A stretch of DNA of 42,287 nucleotides from an uncultured bacterium (GTDB lineage: Bacteria; Bacillota_I; Bacilli_A; Acholeplasmatales; Anaeroplasmataceae). Below the pieces are notes generated by a model. That model saw only the letters and a program-made list of their open reading frames with translations, did no database searches and was not told the DNA's origin. The stretch is from positions 1 through 42,287 of the forward strand of contig CASEZJ010000004.1 of NCBI GenBank assembly GCA_949292525.1, read 5' to 3'. This document shows positions 33,619 to 42,287 of the stretch, one piece after another. The translations under genes were made by a program, and so were the position numbers. The first letter of the stretch is position 1, and every line of letters starts with the position of its first letter.

Positions 33619-34700
33619 ATAAATTCCTCAAATACCAGATTAGCTAACATTAAACCTTTACTTGTCAATTTGATTATGTTTTCATCTTCATATAAAAGTT
33701 TATAATCAAACAATTTTTGATAATTAAAATCATCGTTAGGATAAGAATTAAATCGCTTAAAATAGTCTTTTTTTGTAATCCCATCAACTTTTCTTAAGCC
33801 TAAGATTAAATATTCTTTTTTCTCATCTTCTTCATTTAAGTTTTCTACTTCTTTATCTACATTATTTAAATATTTATATAGGAATTTAGAATTTGTAACC
33901 CGCTTATGACCAAGGTATGAACATGCCCCCATACCAACACCTATATATTCTTCCTTAGACCAATATTTAAGGTTATGTAGGGATTTATAATTAGGCTTAG
34001 CATAATTAGATATTTCGTATTGAATAAATCCTAATTTAGTTAATTCAGCTGATATATATATATTCATATCAGCAATTAAATCTTCATCTAATTCAGAAGC
34101 CTTATGATTTCTATTTAGTAATGTTTCTTTTTCTAAGATTAAACTATATGCAGAAACATGTTTAATGTCTAATTCTTTAATAAATGCAATATCTTCTTTA
34201 ACAACATCAAGAGTTTGATTAAAATAGCCATATATTAAATCAATATTGATATTCGTTATTCCATTATCTTTTAATAATTTAACAGACTTTAGAACATCTT
34301 CTTTGTTATGATGTCTATTTAATAATTTTAAACCATTTTTATCAGTTGTTTGCATACCTAAACTAACCCGATTAATTTTGTATTTAGCAAATAACTTAAC
34401 CTGTTCTAAAGTAATTAGTTCCGGATTTAATTCAATAGAATATTCTTTAAAATTAATCTTTAAACTAGCGATAAAACTTAATAGTCTTTCTAAATTATAT
34501 AAATCAAGATAATTAGGCGTTCCTCCACCAATATAAATTGTATCGATATTTTTAAAATATATTTCATAACTTCTAATTTCTGCAATTAATTTATCAATAT
34601 ATTTATTTACTTCTTCTTTTGAAAATGGAATCCGTTTAGGAAAATCGCAATATGAACAGATGTGAGCACAAAAAGGAATATGAATATATAAACCTAACAT
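33615..34700 (-). CDS. hemW: HemW-like radical SAM protein
   Basis: A radical SAM protein, 361 aa, of the HemN/HemW group. The 4Fe-4S motif is C-x3-C-x2-C (Cys11, Cys15, Cys18 in IPFCAHICSYCDF). IYIGGGTPNYL follows, and LNPE and VSLGMQTTD are family blocks; the C-terminal HemN domain is present. HemW proteins are now viewed as heme chaperones rather than coproporphyrinogen oxidases; no other heme genes are in the window. Starts 1 bp after the MBL gene. Confidence 0.92.
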   Translation of the reverse strand: MLGLYIHIPFCAHICSYCDFPKRIPFSKEEVNKYIDKLIAEIRSYEIYFKNIDTIYIGGGTPNYLDLYNLERLLSFIASLKINFKEYSIELNPELITLEQVKLFAKYKINRVSLGMQTTDKNGLKLLNRHHNKEDVLKSVKLLKDNGITNINIDLIYGYFNQTLDVVKEDIAFIKELDIKHVSAYSLILEKETLLNRNHKASELDEDLIADMNIYISAELTKLGFIQYEISNYAKPNYKSLHNLKYWSKEEYIGVGMGACSYLGHKRVTNSKFLYKYLNNVDKEVENLNEEDEKKEYLILGLRKVDGITKKDYFKRFNSYPNDDFNYQKLFDYKLLYEDENIIKLTSKGLMLANLVFEEFI

Positions 34701-34701
34701 A

Positions 34702-35574
34702 TTAAACCCTCTTAAAATATAATTTATTATCTAGGAAAAAAGTAGTAATTAAATTTTTAGATTCTAAATAGGCAAGATATGATTTAATAGTTGAACAAAT
34801 CAAGAGATATTTATTGTATGATATTTTTAATTTATAATGGTCAAACATATAAGCAAAAATATTATCATAGTGATTAGGAATGTTTAAATATTCTAATAAA
34901 ACATTACAAATTTCATCTATTTTAGCTAAATTATAATCAACTAATTCATCTAAATCATTACTAGTTTCTACATGACTTGGTACCATTATTTTACCTTTTA
35001 GACTTTTTAGATAATTTAAGCTTTTTCTATAGCCATCAACATCATAAATAAGCATAATATGTTCTTTATCAATCAATTCTTTTTTACAAATACTATCAGC
35101 AATAAAATAAACCCCATCCTTCGTTTTAAATCCGCGCATATCATAATGGTGCCCAGGTAATTTAAAACTTTTTAGGCATTCTGGAAGATGTTTAAGTGAC
35201 AAAATATCATGTTGTTCATTAACATGCATTAACGGGGTATCATATTTAGTTAGCGGGTAACCCCCACTAAGAAGACCAATATCTAATTTATCATTACGTA
35301 AAAAAGCTCTTTCTATTCTACTAGTTATAACTTGACAATTTGTTTGTTTGATTAAATATTCATTAGCACCGGTATGATCGGCATGCGAATGGGTGTTAAC
35401 AATGTATTTTAAATTGAAGTTATACGAACGTAATAAGCTTTCTAGTCTAGGACCATATTTTTTAATTGGAACATCAATTAAAATTACATCATGTTCATTT
35501 AGTTTATATAATCCTAAATTAGTATTTCCGGTAATATAATAAGTATTTCCTTTTAAGTGTATTAATTCAAACAT
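34702..35574 (-). CDS. Metallo-beta-lactamase-fold hydrolase
   Basis: A 290-aa MBL-superfamily protein with the metal motif THSHADHTG (His62, His64, Asp66, His67) and further ligand regions at PGHHYDMRGF and VPSHVET. The C-terminal ~80 residues look like a helical extension. Start at 35574 is preferred to an in-frame ATG at 35625 because AAGGAT lies about 8 bp before it and the homologous core begins at once. It heads the operon MBL-hemW-xer-deoB-adh. Substrate unknown; a thioesterase or glyoxalase-II-like activity is possible. Confidence 0.85.
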   Translation of the reverse strand: MFELIHLKGNTYYITGNTNLGLYKLNEHDVILIDVPIKKYGPRLESLLRSYNFNLKYIVNTHSHADHTGANEYLIKQTNCQVITSRIERAFLRNDKLDIGLLSGGYPLTKYDTPLMHVNEQHDILSLKHLPECLKSFKLPGHHYDMRGFKTKDGVYFIADSICKKELIDKEHIMLIYDVDGYRKSLNYLKSLKGKIMVPSHVETSNDLDELVDYNLAKIDEICNVLLEYLNIPNHYDNIFAYMFDHYKLKISYNKYLLICSTIKSYLAYLESKNLITTFFLDNKLYFKRV

Positions 35575-35749
35575 AATATCAATCCTTAATGTATTTATAA
35601 AGTTAGCTTTAGCTGGGCTTAACAAAATGAGTTTTTATTAAAACTTAAAATTTTTTTAAGTTTAAACATTTTAAATTATCTTTATATTTAAAAAAGATAT
35701 ACAAATCGTTCCATTTAATTATAACATTTATTAACTTGATTTAATAGTT
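35575..35749 (-). promoter_or_regulatory. Leader and promoter region of the MBL-hemW-xer-deoB-adh operon
   Basis: On the minus strand an extended -10 (TGTTATAAT) lies near 35720-35728, with no good -35. The leader of about 140 nt contains an AT hairpin with 10-bp arms (AAACTTAAAA/TTTTAAGTTT). No riboswitch class was recognised. Confidence 0.4.
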
Positions 35750-35754
35750 AAAAT

Positions 35755-35775
35755 AAAAAGGGATTACTCCCTTTT
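35755..35775 (-). terminator. Terminator of metN-metIQ
   Basis: An 8-bp stem (AAAAGGGA at 35756-35763, TCCCTTTT at 35768-35775) followed on the minus strand by TTTTTATTTT. It overlaps the stop codon. Confidence 0.85.
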
Positions 35776-37321
35776 ACGAAATATGGCTAACAAAATATGG
35801 TTTAATAGTACCCATAAATTCTTCTTCTATAAAGTTTGCGGTTTTATCACTTGTTAAAACATTAATTAACTCTTTAAGCCAACTAGCATTCTTATCTTCA
35901 TCTCTACATGCTAATATATTGGCATTTATATGATTAGGATCTGCTTCTTCAAAAATCAATTCATCATTGCTAAGGCCTGCATTAATAGCAAATGTGGCAT
36001 TAACAATGCCTAAATAACAATTTGAATCATTTAAAGCTTCGGCAATACTTGAAGTTGCCATAGGAGTGATGATTAAATTTTCATAACCGGGTAATAATTC
36101 ATAATAATTAAGAATATCTGTAGCAGAAAAGCTTGTAGTATCACCATAAGTTGTTCTTATAATATTATTTGCAGCTAATAAATCTAAACATCTTTTTAAA
36201 TTTGAACTATCATTAGCTATGGCAATAACTTTCTTTTCATTTCCTCTTAAATCATTTATTTCATCTATCTTATATGAATATGCCCCATAAACACAATCAT
36301 ACATTGTACAGGCATTAAATAAATTGGTATTATGTGATTCATTATAACTTATTAAATATGGTTCATGTTGGAATAAATTAACATCAATTGAACCATCAAC
36401 AAGGGCATTATTTAAAGGATCAAATTCACTATAAATTTCAATTTCTAATTTATAACCTAAATCTGCCATTTCATCTTTAATATGGTTGAAAATTGGTTCA
36501 CCAGGTTCACTCATTGTACCAACTTTAATAGTTACTAAATTAGTTTTATTAGAAGCGTAAACTGCAATTTTAACACCGATAAATGTTAATAATAAAACAC
36601 CTAAACCAATACCTATTTTTATATAGGTTAAATGGCCATTTTTGGCTAATTTATATAATATATTACCACATAATTGAATAAGCAATACTAATATTATTAT
36701 TGTAATTACCGCAAATAACATCATTTCAAAGTCATAGGAAATATAGCCTTTATCATAAGCAAAAAATCCTAGTCCACCGCCTCCTATTGCCCCAGCCATA
36801 GCACTATAACCAATTAAAGTTATAATAGCTAAAGTTGTGCCTGAGATAATTGATGGTAAGGCTTCTTTTAAAATGATTTTTGTGGTTATTTGTCTTTTAC
36901 TTAAGCCTAAAGCTTCTCCGACTTCGACAATATCTTTATTTGTTTCTTGTAAACTATTTTCAAAAAGTTTAGCAAAAAAAGGTATAGCAGCAATCGTTAA
37001 CGGAACGATAAAAGCACTAGTCGAAAATGCTTGTCCAACTCCAGTTAAAATTTTCATTATAATTCTTGTAAAAGGTATTACAAAAAACATTAATACATAA
37101 AACGGGAATGATCTAACAATACCTATTAAAATATCTATAATTTTATATAGAATTCTTATTCCTTTTCTTTTTGAACGCTTAGTATAAAATAAAACTAGAC
37201 CTAAAAGTAACCCAAAAACTAAGGCTATTAAAACGGTTATAAATACCATTTCAACTGTTTCGCCTAAATACTTAGGTAAATCGTTATATATATATTCTTT
37301 TAATTTATCTAGAAATGTCAT
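35774..37321 (-). CDS. Fused methionine ABC permease and substrate-binding protein (MetI-MetQ)
   Basis: A 515-aa fusion. Residues 1-225 are a MetI permease with about five helices and the coupling loop EVGEALGLSKRQITTKIIL. A further helix (about 235-255) then anchors an NlpA/MetQ-type solute-binding domain (about 265-515: TIKVGTMSEPGEPIFNHI, DVNLFQHEPYL, with the family's usual NDSSNLKRCLDLL). It therefore replaces both the permease and the lipoprotein of standard MetNIQ. It overlaps metN and is under a methionine T-box. Confidence 0.92.
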   Translation of the reverse strand: MTFLDKLKEYIYNDLPKYLGETVEMVFITVLIALVFGLLLGLVLFYTKRSKRKGIRILYKIIDILIGIVRSFPFYVLMFFVIPFTRIIMKILTGVGQAFSTSAFIVPLTIAAIPFFAKLFENSLQETNKDIVEVGEALGLSKRQITTKIILKEALPSIISGTTLAIITLIGYSAMAGAIGGGGLGFFAYDKGYISYDFEMMLFAVITIIILVLLIQLCGNILYKLAKNGHLTYIKIGIGLGVLLLTFIGVKIAVYASNKTNLVTIKVGTMSEPGEPIFNHIKDEMADLGYKLEIEIYSEFDPLNNALVDGSIDVNLFQHEPYLISYNESHNTNLFNACTMYDCVYGAYSYKIDEINDLRGNEKKVIAIANDSSNLKRCLDLLAANNIIRTTYGDTTSFSATDILNYYELLPGYENLIITPMATSSIAEALNDSNCYLGIVNATFAINAGLSNDELIFEEADPNHINANILACRDEDKNASWLKELINVLTSDKTANFIEEEFMGTIKPYFVSHIS

Positions 37322-38294
37322 CTCTTCTTTCCCCCTTTACAATAAGTTCATATTTAACATCAGTTTTATTAATATAACTTAAAACATTAATGAAATCTTT
37401 ATCTTTAACATTAATAACTAGACTACCAAGAACATCATCACCAAATTTTTCTAGTTTTCCCCACACTATATCAAAATCGATGTTTAAATCACGAGCCATT
37501 TTAGTAATTAATGATTCACTAGCTGATTTTTTAGGGAATATTAATTTAATATTTTTACCATTCAATGGTACAATTGGTTTTTCAGATATTAAAGTTTCTA
37601 AAGCTTTATTTTTATATAAGAATATATCTTCAGTCTTACCTATTTCTAATATTTCTCCTTTGTTTATAATTGCTACTCTATCACAAATATATTTAACAAC
37701 TTCCATTTGATGAGTAACCATAACGATTGTTATTTTTAATTCTTTATTTATTTTCTTTAAAATATCTAGTATTTGAATAGTTGTATTAGGATCAAGAGCA
37801 CTTGTCGCTTCATCACAAAGTAATATTTTAGGATTTAAGGCTAAAGCTCGCGCAATCGCAACTCTTTGACATTGACCACCTGATAATGTTGTTGGTAATG
37901 AATTTAATTTATCGGTTATACCTGTGATTTTTGCTAGTTTTAGAACTTTTTCTTTTATTTCCTTCTTTTTATAATGTCTAGCTTCAAGTGGTAAGGCAAT
38001 ATTTTTATAGACACTTTGAGTGTTTAATAAGGCAAAATGTTGAAAAATCATTGCTACTTTTTGTCTATAATTTGCTAAATCTTTACCATTTAAATTACAT
38101 ACATTGTCGCCATCAACTAAAATTTGTCCGTCATCTACTTCTTCAAGCTTATTAATAGTTCTTAATAAAGTTGATTTTCCAGCTCCACTAGGACCAACAA
38201 GGCCAAATATTTCGCCATCAAAAATTTCTAAATTAATATTTTTTAAAGCTACTAGTTCACTATACTTTTTTACTACATTTATAAATCGTATCAT
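37305..38294 (-). CDS. metN: Methionine ABC transporter ATPase
   Basis: ATPase of methionine uptake, 329 aa. Walker A GPSGAGKST (34-42), Q-loop MIFQHFALL, signature LSGGQCQR (about 138), Walker B LLCDEATSALD. The C-terminal ~90 residues are a NIL domain, the methionine-sensing regulatory domain of MetN. Start at 38294 follows the strong TAAGGAGGT (38300-38308); longer readings would run into the T-box terminator. It overlaps the metI-metQ fusion by 17 bp. Confidence 0.95.
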   Translation of the reverse strand: MIRFINVVKKYSELVALKNINLEIFDGEIFGLVGPSGAGKSTLLRTINKLEEVDDGQILVDGDNVCNLNGKDLANYRQKVAMIFQHFALLNTQSVYKNIALPLEARHYKKKEIKEKVLKLAKITGITDKLNSLPTTLSGGQCQRVAIARALALNPKILLCDEATSALDPNTTIQILDILKKINKELKITIVMVTHQMEVVKYICDRVAIINKGEILEIGKTEDIFLYKNKALETLISEKPIVPLNGKNIKLIFPKKSASESLITKMARDLNIDFDIVWGKLEKFGDDVLGSLVINVKDKDFINVLSYINKTDVKYELIVKGERRDDISR

Positions 38295-38311
38295 TTTGTA
38301 CCTCCTTAAAC

Positions 38312-38560
38312 AAAAAACAGTTCCATCCCTAAAAGGACGAAACTGTAAAATTCGTGATACCAACCTTAATTCATCAATATAAAAATTGACCTATTTTCAA
38401 GTACTAACATACTCTATCGCTATAAGAGGCGAATCCTCATATAACCTACATATTGGCTATATTACTCCAAGACCATGTTCGCTTAGTTTTCCTTATCTAG
38501 TTACACCTACCCTAGACTCTCTAAAAATTACTAGCTAAGTTACTCTTCTTTTCTTCGTTT
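38312..38560 (-). ncRNA. Methionine T-box riboswitch
   Basis: A leader on the minus strand ahead of metN. Its 3' half has the T-box core AATTAAGG followed by TTGGTATCACG (38353-38371), where UGGU can pair with an ACCA tRNA end. A 12-bp terminator (38318-38346) and T run (38312-38316) follow. Upstream, stem I shows CTTAG/CTAAG pairing, a distal hairpin TCTAG/CTAGA, and a specifier loop GAACATGGTC whose codon ATG (38474-38476) fits tRNA-Met. Uncharged tRNA-Met should allow read-through into the transporter. Confidence 0.93.
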
Positions 38561-38566
38561 GTTAAT

Positions 38567-38594
38567 ATTATACAAAAAAATATTCTATATGCAA
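38567..38594 (-). promoter_or_regulatory. Promoter of the T-box/metN unit
   Basis: On the minus strand TTGCAT (38589-38594), 16-bp spacer, TATAAT (38567-38572). Transcription would start near 38560. Confidence 0.7.
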
Positions 38595-38610
38595 GACTAA
38601 TTTTAAATTC

Positions 38611-38638
38611 TTGTAATTTTATTATATTTTTGTATAAT
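38611..38638 (+). promoter_or_regulatory. Promoter of the M20 amidohydrolase gene
   Basis: TTGTAA (38611-38616), 16-bp spacer, TATAAT (38633-38638). It is divergent from the metN promoter. Confidence 0.65.
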
Positions 38639-38656
38639 TAATTAAAGGTGATTGGA

Positions 38657-39787
38657 ATGGATGAATTTATAATTAACTGTCGAACTTATTTACATCAATA
38701 TCCTGAGCTTGGCTTTAACACATACGAAACAGCTAAATTTATTTATAAAACCTTAGCTGAATTAGGCTATAGTCCAAATTATGCATTAGATAAAAATGCC
38801 GTTTATGCTTATTTAGATTTAGGTAAGGAAAAAACATTGTGTTTTCGTTCTGATATGGATGCGTTAAATATTAAAGAGGAAACAAGTGTTCCTTTTAAAA
38901 GTAAAAATGAATATATGCATGCCTGCGGACATGATGCTCATATGACGATTTTATTATTTGCTGCAAAATTATTTATAAATAATTTAGCTAAACTTAAATA
39001 TAATATAATTATTTTATTTCAACCTGCTGAAGAGGGGCCTTTACCAGGTGGAGCATATTATTTAAAAGATATTCCAATCTTAAAAAAAGTTGATGAATTC
39101 TATGCATTTCATGTTTCCCCAAGTTTAGAGGTTGGTAAAATCGGTATTAAAATTGGTGAAGCTTGTGCTGCACCAGATTTATGGGAACTTGAATTAACAG
39201 GTTTAGGATGTCACGCATCACGCCCTGAAAATGGTAGAAATCCAATTTTAGGTGGAGCTAAAATTGCATTAGAGTTAAATAATTTTTATCAAAATGTTAA
39301 ACAAACTAAAAATGTTGTTCTATCTACTACATATTTTAATAGTGGAATTTCGATGAACATTATTAAAGATAAAGCTTATTTAAAAGGAACTGCTAGAAGT
39401 TTTAATGAATCAGATCGTAAATATTTAGCTAGAGAAATGGAAAATATAATAAGTAAATGTTGTAATTTATATAATTTAGATTATAAATTTGATTTTCATT
39501 ATGCTTATCCGCCTTTATTTAATGATAAAGTTTTAGCAACTAAGATGTTTACTGCGGCAAGCAATATTTTAGGAGCTAAAAATTGTATTACGCTTGTTAA
39601 TTCAGAAATGATTGGCGAAGATTTTGCTTATTATAATGAAATAGCACCTATATGTTTAACGTGGATAGGCGCTAAGAATATAGGTGCTGAATTTTATGAT
39701 TTACATAATGCTAAATTTATTGTTCCTTTTGAAACAATTGAATATGGTGGGAAAATTCTTTTTGAATTAGTAACCAAAACAGGGTAA
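38657..39787 (+). CDS. M20-family amidohydrolase (hippurate/N-acyl-amino-acid hydrolase type)
   Basis: A 376-aa zinc or manganese amidohydrolase of subfamily M20D. Blocks are LHQYPELGFNTYETA, SDMDALNIKEET, MHACGHDAHM (metal ligands), FQPAEEGPLPGG and a late SEMIGEDFAYY. Members cleave N-acyl or peptide amides, such as N-acetyl-diaminopimelate, hippurate or N-acyl amino acids; the substrate here is unresolved. ATG 38657 lies 6 bp after AAAGGTG, which overlaps an alternative GTG at 38648. Its promoter is divergent from the methionine transporter; a shared amino-acid scavenging role is inference. Confidence 0.92.
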   Translation: MDEFIINCRTYLHQYPELGFNTYETAKFIYKTLAELGYSPNYALDKNAVYAYLDLGKEKTLCFRSDMDALNIKEETSVPFKSKNEYMHACGHDAHMTILLFAAKLFINNLAKLKYNIIILFQPAEEGPLPGGAYYLKDIPILKKVDEFYAFHVSPSLEVGKIGIKIGEACAAPDLWELELTGLGCHASRPENGRNPILGGAKIALELNNFYQNVKQTKNVVLSTTYFNSGISMNIIKDKAYLKGTARSFNESDRKYLAREMENIISKCCNLYNLDYKFDFHYAYPPLFNDKVLATKMFTAASNILGAKNCITLVNSEMIGEDFAYYNEIAPICLTWIGAKNIGAEFYDLHNAKFIVPFETIEYGGKILFELVTKTG

Positions 39788-39798
39788 CCTGTTTTTTT
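39776..39798. terminator. Terminator between M20 and HIT genes
   Basis: An 8-bp stem (AAAACAGG at 39776-39783, CCTGTTTT at 39788-39795) with GTAA loop and a T run on the plus strand. The minus side is followed only by a few T, so it is strongest for the M20 gene. Confidence 0.8.
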
Positions 39799-40231
39799 AT
39801 TCGTATTTGAAGTTTTCTTTAATGGCCTTAGCTACTGCTTCAATTTCTTCTTCAGTTGCATAATTTTGTTTGCCAGTATTCATTTGGAATACTCCGCCCC
39901 ATTCAAAACCATCTTTATATTTAGGTACTAAATGGAAATGAAGATGACCTAGTCCATCACCATAAGCGCCGTAATTAACGCGATCAGGATGATATACTTT
40001 TTTAATAGCATTTGCGCACGCAACAACGTCGTTAATAAACTTTGTTCTTTCCTCAGGATTTAGTGCACAAATATCATCAACGTGGTCATTTTTATAGGCT
40101 ACTACCATTCTACCTTTATGTGATTGATCTTTAAAAACAATAATGATTGATGTTTCTGTTTCAAATGCTATCCGACCAAATTCTTCGATAGCTTCTCTTT
40201 TCAAACAATATTGACAATCTTTTAATAACAT
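39797..40231 (-). CDS. HIT-family nucleotide hydrolase
   Basis: A 144-aa histidine-triad protein that hydrolyses nucleotide phosphoramidates or dinucleoside polyphosphates. The triad is GHLHFHLVP (His96, His98, His100). CQYC near the N-terminus may bind zinc with later residues. It follows lepA after 11 bp and is probably co-transcribed. Confidence 0.92.
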   Translation of the reverse strand: MLLKDCQYCLKREAIEEFGRIAFETETSIIIVFKDQSHKGRMVVAYKNDHVDDICALNPEERTKFINDVVACANAIKKVYHPDRVNYGAYGDGLGHLHFHLVPKYKDGFEWGGVFQMNTGKQNYATEEEIEAVAKAIKENFKYE

Positions 40232-40242
40232 ATTAATTTCTC

Positions 40243-42069
40243 CTATTCATCTGTTTTTAATATAGCAAGGAAAGCTTCTTGAGGAACTTCAACTGAACCG
40301 ATAGCTTTCATTTTTTTCTTGCCTTCTTTTTGTTTTTCTAGTAATTTTTTCTTTCTTGATATATCGCCACCATAACATTTAGCTAATACATCTTTACGCA
40401 TTGCTTTAATATCTGAACGAGCTATAACTTTATGATTTATAACTGCTTGAACCGGTACTTCAAATAATTGACGTGGTATTATGTCTTTTAATTTTTCAAC
40501 TAAAGCTCTACCTCTTTGATAAGCGAAATCTTTATGAACAATTGTTGATAATGCATCTATAACATCACCATTAAGCATAATATCCATTCGGACTAATTTA
40601 GATGGTTCATAATCAGCAATTTCATAATCAAGACTAGCATAACCTTTAGTGTAACTTTTAAGTTTATCGAAGAAATCATAAACAATTTCTAGTAAAGGTA
40701 TAGAATAGTGAATCATAACTCTAGTTTCTTCAATATATTGCATATCAATAAAGGTGCCGCGTTTTTTCTGACATAGGTCCATTATTGCGCCTACATATTC
40801 ACTAGGTGTCATAATTGTAGCTTTAACAAAAGGTTCTTCTATTCTACTAATTAACCCAACATCAGGAAGATCAGCCGGATTATCAATAACGATCATTTCA
40901 CCATTTGTTAAGTATACATGATAAGATACACTTGGAGCCGTAGCTATTAATTCGATCTTAAATTCTCTAGCTATTCTTTCTTGAACTATATCCATATGTA
41001 ATAAGCCTAAAAATCCTGTTCTAAAGCCAAAACCTAAAGCTTGTGATGTTTCTGGTTCATAAATTAAACTAGAGTCGGATAATTTTAATTTTTCTAGAGC
41101 TTCCTTTAAATCCTCATACTGTTTAGAATCAATTGGATAAAGACCACAATAGACCATGGGATTCATCTTTTTATAGCCAGGAAGAGGAGTACTTGCTAGA
41201 TTGCTTAATGTAGTAATTGTATCACCAACGTGTACATCATTAATATCTTTTATACTCGCGGTTAAATATCCTACATCTCCAGCCATTAAGTAGTCACGTT
41301 TAATTTCCTTTGGTGTTCTTACCCCGATTTCAACTACTTGATAAGTTGCCCCGGTAGCCATAAACTTAATTGAATCACCAATTTTAATCATGCCTTCTTT
41401 GACACAAATTAAAACTATAACGCCACGATAAGGATCATAAGCACTATCAAATATTAAGGCTTTAGTTGGTCCAAAAATGTTACCACTAGGTGGAGCTATA
41501 TATTTTACAACTTCTTCTAAAATATCTTTAACTCCTACCCCAGTTTTAGCTGAACAAGCTACTACATTATCACAGGGTAGGCCTATGACATTTTCAATTT
41601 CATTTTTTGCCATTTCAATGTCAGCTGAAGGTAAATCTATTTTATTTATTAAAGGTAAAATTTCTAAATTATTGTCTAAAGCTAAATAAACATTTGCGAT
41701 TGTCTGAGCTTCAACACCTTGAGTAGCATCAACAACTAATATAGCCCCTTCACAGGCAGCTAAAGAACGTGAAACTTCATAAGTGAAGTCAACATGTCCT
41801 GGAGTATCAATTAAATTAAATTCATAAATTTGTCCATCATCAGCTTTATATTTTAAGGCTACCGCATTAAGTTTGATTGTTATTCCTCTTTCGCGTTCTA
41901 GATCCATTGAATCAAGAATTTGTTCTTGCATTTCTCTTTCTTCAACGCTATCACATATTTCAAGTATTCGGTCTGCTAAAGTTGATTTACCATGATCTAT
42001 ATGGGCAATTATACAAAAATTGCGAATTCTTTTTTGTCTTAATAATAAATCATTTTTCGAAAATTCCAA
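40243..42069 (-). CDS. lepA: Elongation factor 4 (LepA)
   Basis: A ribosome-associated GTPase promoting back-translocation and efficient initiation under stress. G-motifs: [10 protein letters not shown] (G1), the RGITIK switch I, DTPGHVDF (G3) and NKIDLP (G4). Domains II, III and the LepA-specific C-terminus ([24 protein letters not shown]) are intact. The TTG at 42069 is preferred because GGTGAT (42074-42079) and AAAGAG sit suitably upstream. A GTG at 42081, adding four residues, is the alternative. Confidence 0.95.
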   Translation of the reverse strand: MEFSKNDLLLRQKRIRNFCIIAHIDHGKSTLADRILEICDSVEEREMQEQILDSMDLERERGITIKLNAVALKYKADDGQIYEFNLIDTPGHVDFTYEVSRSLAACEGAILVVDATQGVEAQTIANVYLALDNNLEILPLINKIDLPSADIEMAKNEIENVIGLPCDNVVACSAKTGVGVKDILEEVVKYIAPPSGNIFGPTKALIFDSAYDPYRGVIVLICVKEGMIKIGDSIKFMATGATYQVVEIGVRTPKEIKRDYLMAGDVGYLTASIKDINDVHVGDTITTLSNLASTPLPGYKKMNPMVYCGLYPIDSKQYEDLKEALEKLKLSDSSLIYEPETSQALGFGFRTGFLGLLHMDIVQERIAREFKIELIATAPSVSYHVYLTNGEMIVIDNPADLPDVGLISRIEEPFVKATIMTPSEYVGAIMDLCQKKRGTFIDMQYIEETRVMIHYSIPLLEIVYDFFDKLKSYTKGYASLDYEIADYEPSKLVRMDIMLNGDVIDALSTIVHKDFAYQRGRALVEKLKDIIPRQLFEVPVQAVINHKVIARSDIKAMRKDVLAKCYGGDISRKKKLLEKQKEGKKKMKAIGSVEVPQEAFLAILKTDE

Positions 42070-42097
42070 CTTTATCACCACTCTTTCTACTCTATGT

Positions 42098-42126
42098 ATT
42101 ATATCAATAATATGCTGTCAATTCAA
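42098..42126 (-). promoter_or_regulatory. lepA promoter
   Basis: On the minus strand TTGAAT (42121-42126), 17-bp spacer, TATAAT (42098-42103). Start near 42091, giving a leader of about 22 nt. A TTGACA overlaps but is 12 bp from the -10, too close. Confidence 0.7.
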
Positions 42127-42127
42127 T

Positions 42128-42163
42128 AAAAAACGCCTTAAATGTTTTTTGGTAATTAAGACG
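42128..42163 (-). terminator. Terminator of a minus-strand gene lying beyond the window
   Basis: On the minus strand an 8-bp stem with one G-T pair (arms at 42156-42163 and 42134-42141) is followed by TTTTTT (42128-42133). It would end transcription arriving from the right, before lepA. Confidence 0.65.
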
Positions 42164-42200
42164 GTTTTTATTTATCTTTTATAATTTTAATAGTATATTA

Positions 42201-42287
42201 AATTCTTAGTATTATATACCCCCAGCTATAAATTCTTAGTATTACTTAAAGCTATAAACAAAAAGTATTAAAGCTTTAAATTCTTAG
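42201..42287. repeat. Repeat cluster at right window end
   Basis: AATTCTTAGTATTA occurs at 42201-42214 and 42231-42244, and a truncated AATTCTTAG ends the window (42279-42287). Between them, 42246-42272 is an exact 27-bp inverted copy of 13-39. The same motif appears inverted at 70-80. No gene is seen in 42164-42287. Confidence 0.75.

Noticed and set aside
38295-38363. Upstream extension of metN to an ATG at 38363
   Set aside because: It would translate the T-box terminator; the TAAGGAGGT site fits the start at 38294.
1-42287. Reassignment of TGA to tryptophan
   Set aside because: TGA ends several clearly complete genes and TGG is used for Trp throughout.

Overview
The window is very AT-rich chromosomal DNA from a low-GC Gram-positive-type bacterium. 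TGA is a normal stop (it ends the XRE-neighbour permease, dinB-like and Fic-like genes) and TGG encodes Trp, so this is not a Mycoplasma/Spiroplasma-type code. The dense operons, Bacillus-like promoters and ribosome sites, a methionine T-box, lipoboxes, a Bacillus-like dif site and a PotA with a long insertion all suit an uncultured gut Bacilli/Mycoplasmatota lineage (RF39-, Acholeplasma- or Erysipelotrichia-like). The lineage is inference.

Layout. 0.1-6.55 kb (minus): a large membrane-anchored PL1 pectate lyase, then glgA-glgC for ADP-glucose and glycogen synthesis. Both units have a LacI/CcpA-type palindrome at the promoter. 6.7-11.3 kb (plus): a membrane thioredoxin-like protein, argS, a flippase-like membrane protein and a diacylglycerol-type glycosyltransferase. 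11.3-15.2 kb (plus): tRNA-Leu, a Y-family polymerase with a YolD partner, a HAD phosphatase and an M18 aminopeptidase. 15.26-16.36 kb (minus): an HtrA-like lipoprotein protease. 16.5-25.3 kb (plus): a polyamine island. Arginine decarboxylase, agmatine deiminase and N-carbamoylputrescine amidase convert arginine to putrescine; after a tRNA-Gln and a small membrane protein come an XRE-cupin regulator and potABCD for spermidine/putrescine uptake. 25.7-28.5 kb (plus): a uridine-kinase-like TGS protein and a catalytically degenerate Fic-winged-helix protein.

28.55-30.35 kb is almost gene-free. It holds a 28-bp sequence matching 25 of 28 positions of the Bacillus subtilis dif site as I recall it. 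Gene orientation changes from plus to minus here and the plus strand changes from A-rich to T-rich, so this is most likely the replication terminus. The minus-strand operon on the right includes a XerC/XerD-type recombinase 3.8 kb away, with an MBL hydrolase, HemW, phosphopentomutase and an iron alcohol dehydrogenase.

35.7-38.6 kb (minus): a methionine T-box controls metN and a fused metI-metQ gene. It is followed by an M20 amidohydrolase (plus), a HIT protein and lepA (both minus). The two window ends carry the same short AT-rich repeats in inverted orientation, so the sequence is probably a contig that stops at a dispersed repeat family.

The most notable items are the dif/terminus, the roughly 180-residue coiled-coil insertion in PotA, the dead Fic protein, the MetI-MetQ fusion under a T-box, the XRE-cupin operator palindrome, and a family of imperfect repeats around the terminus.
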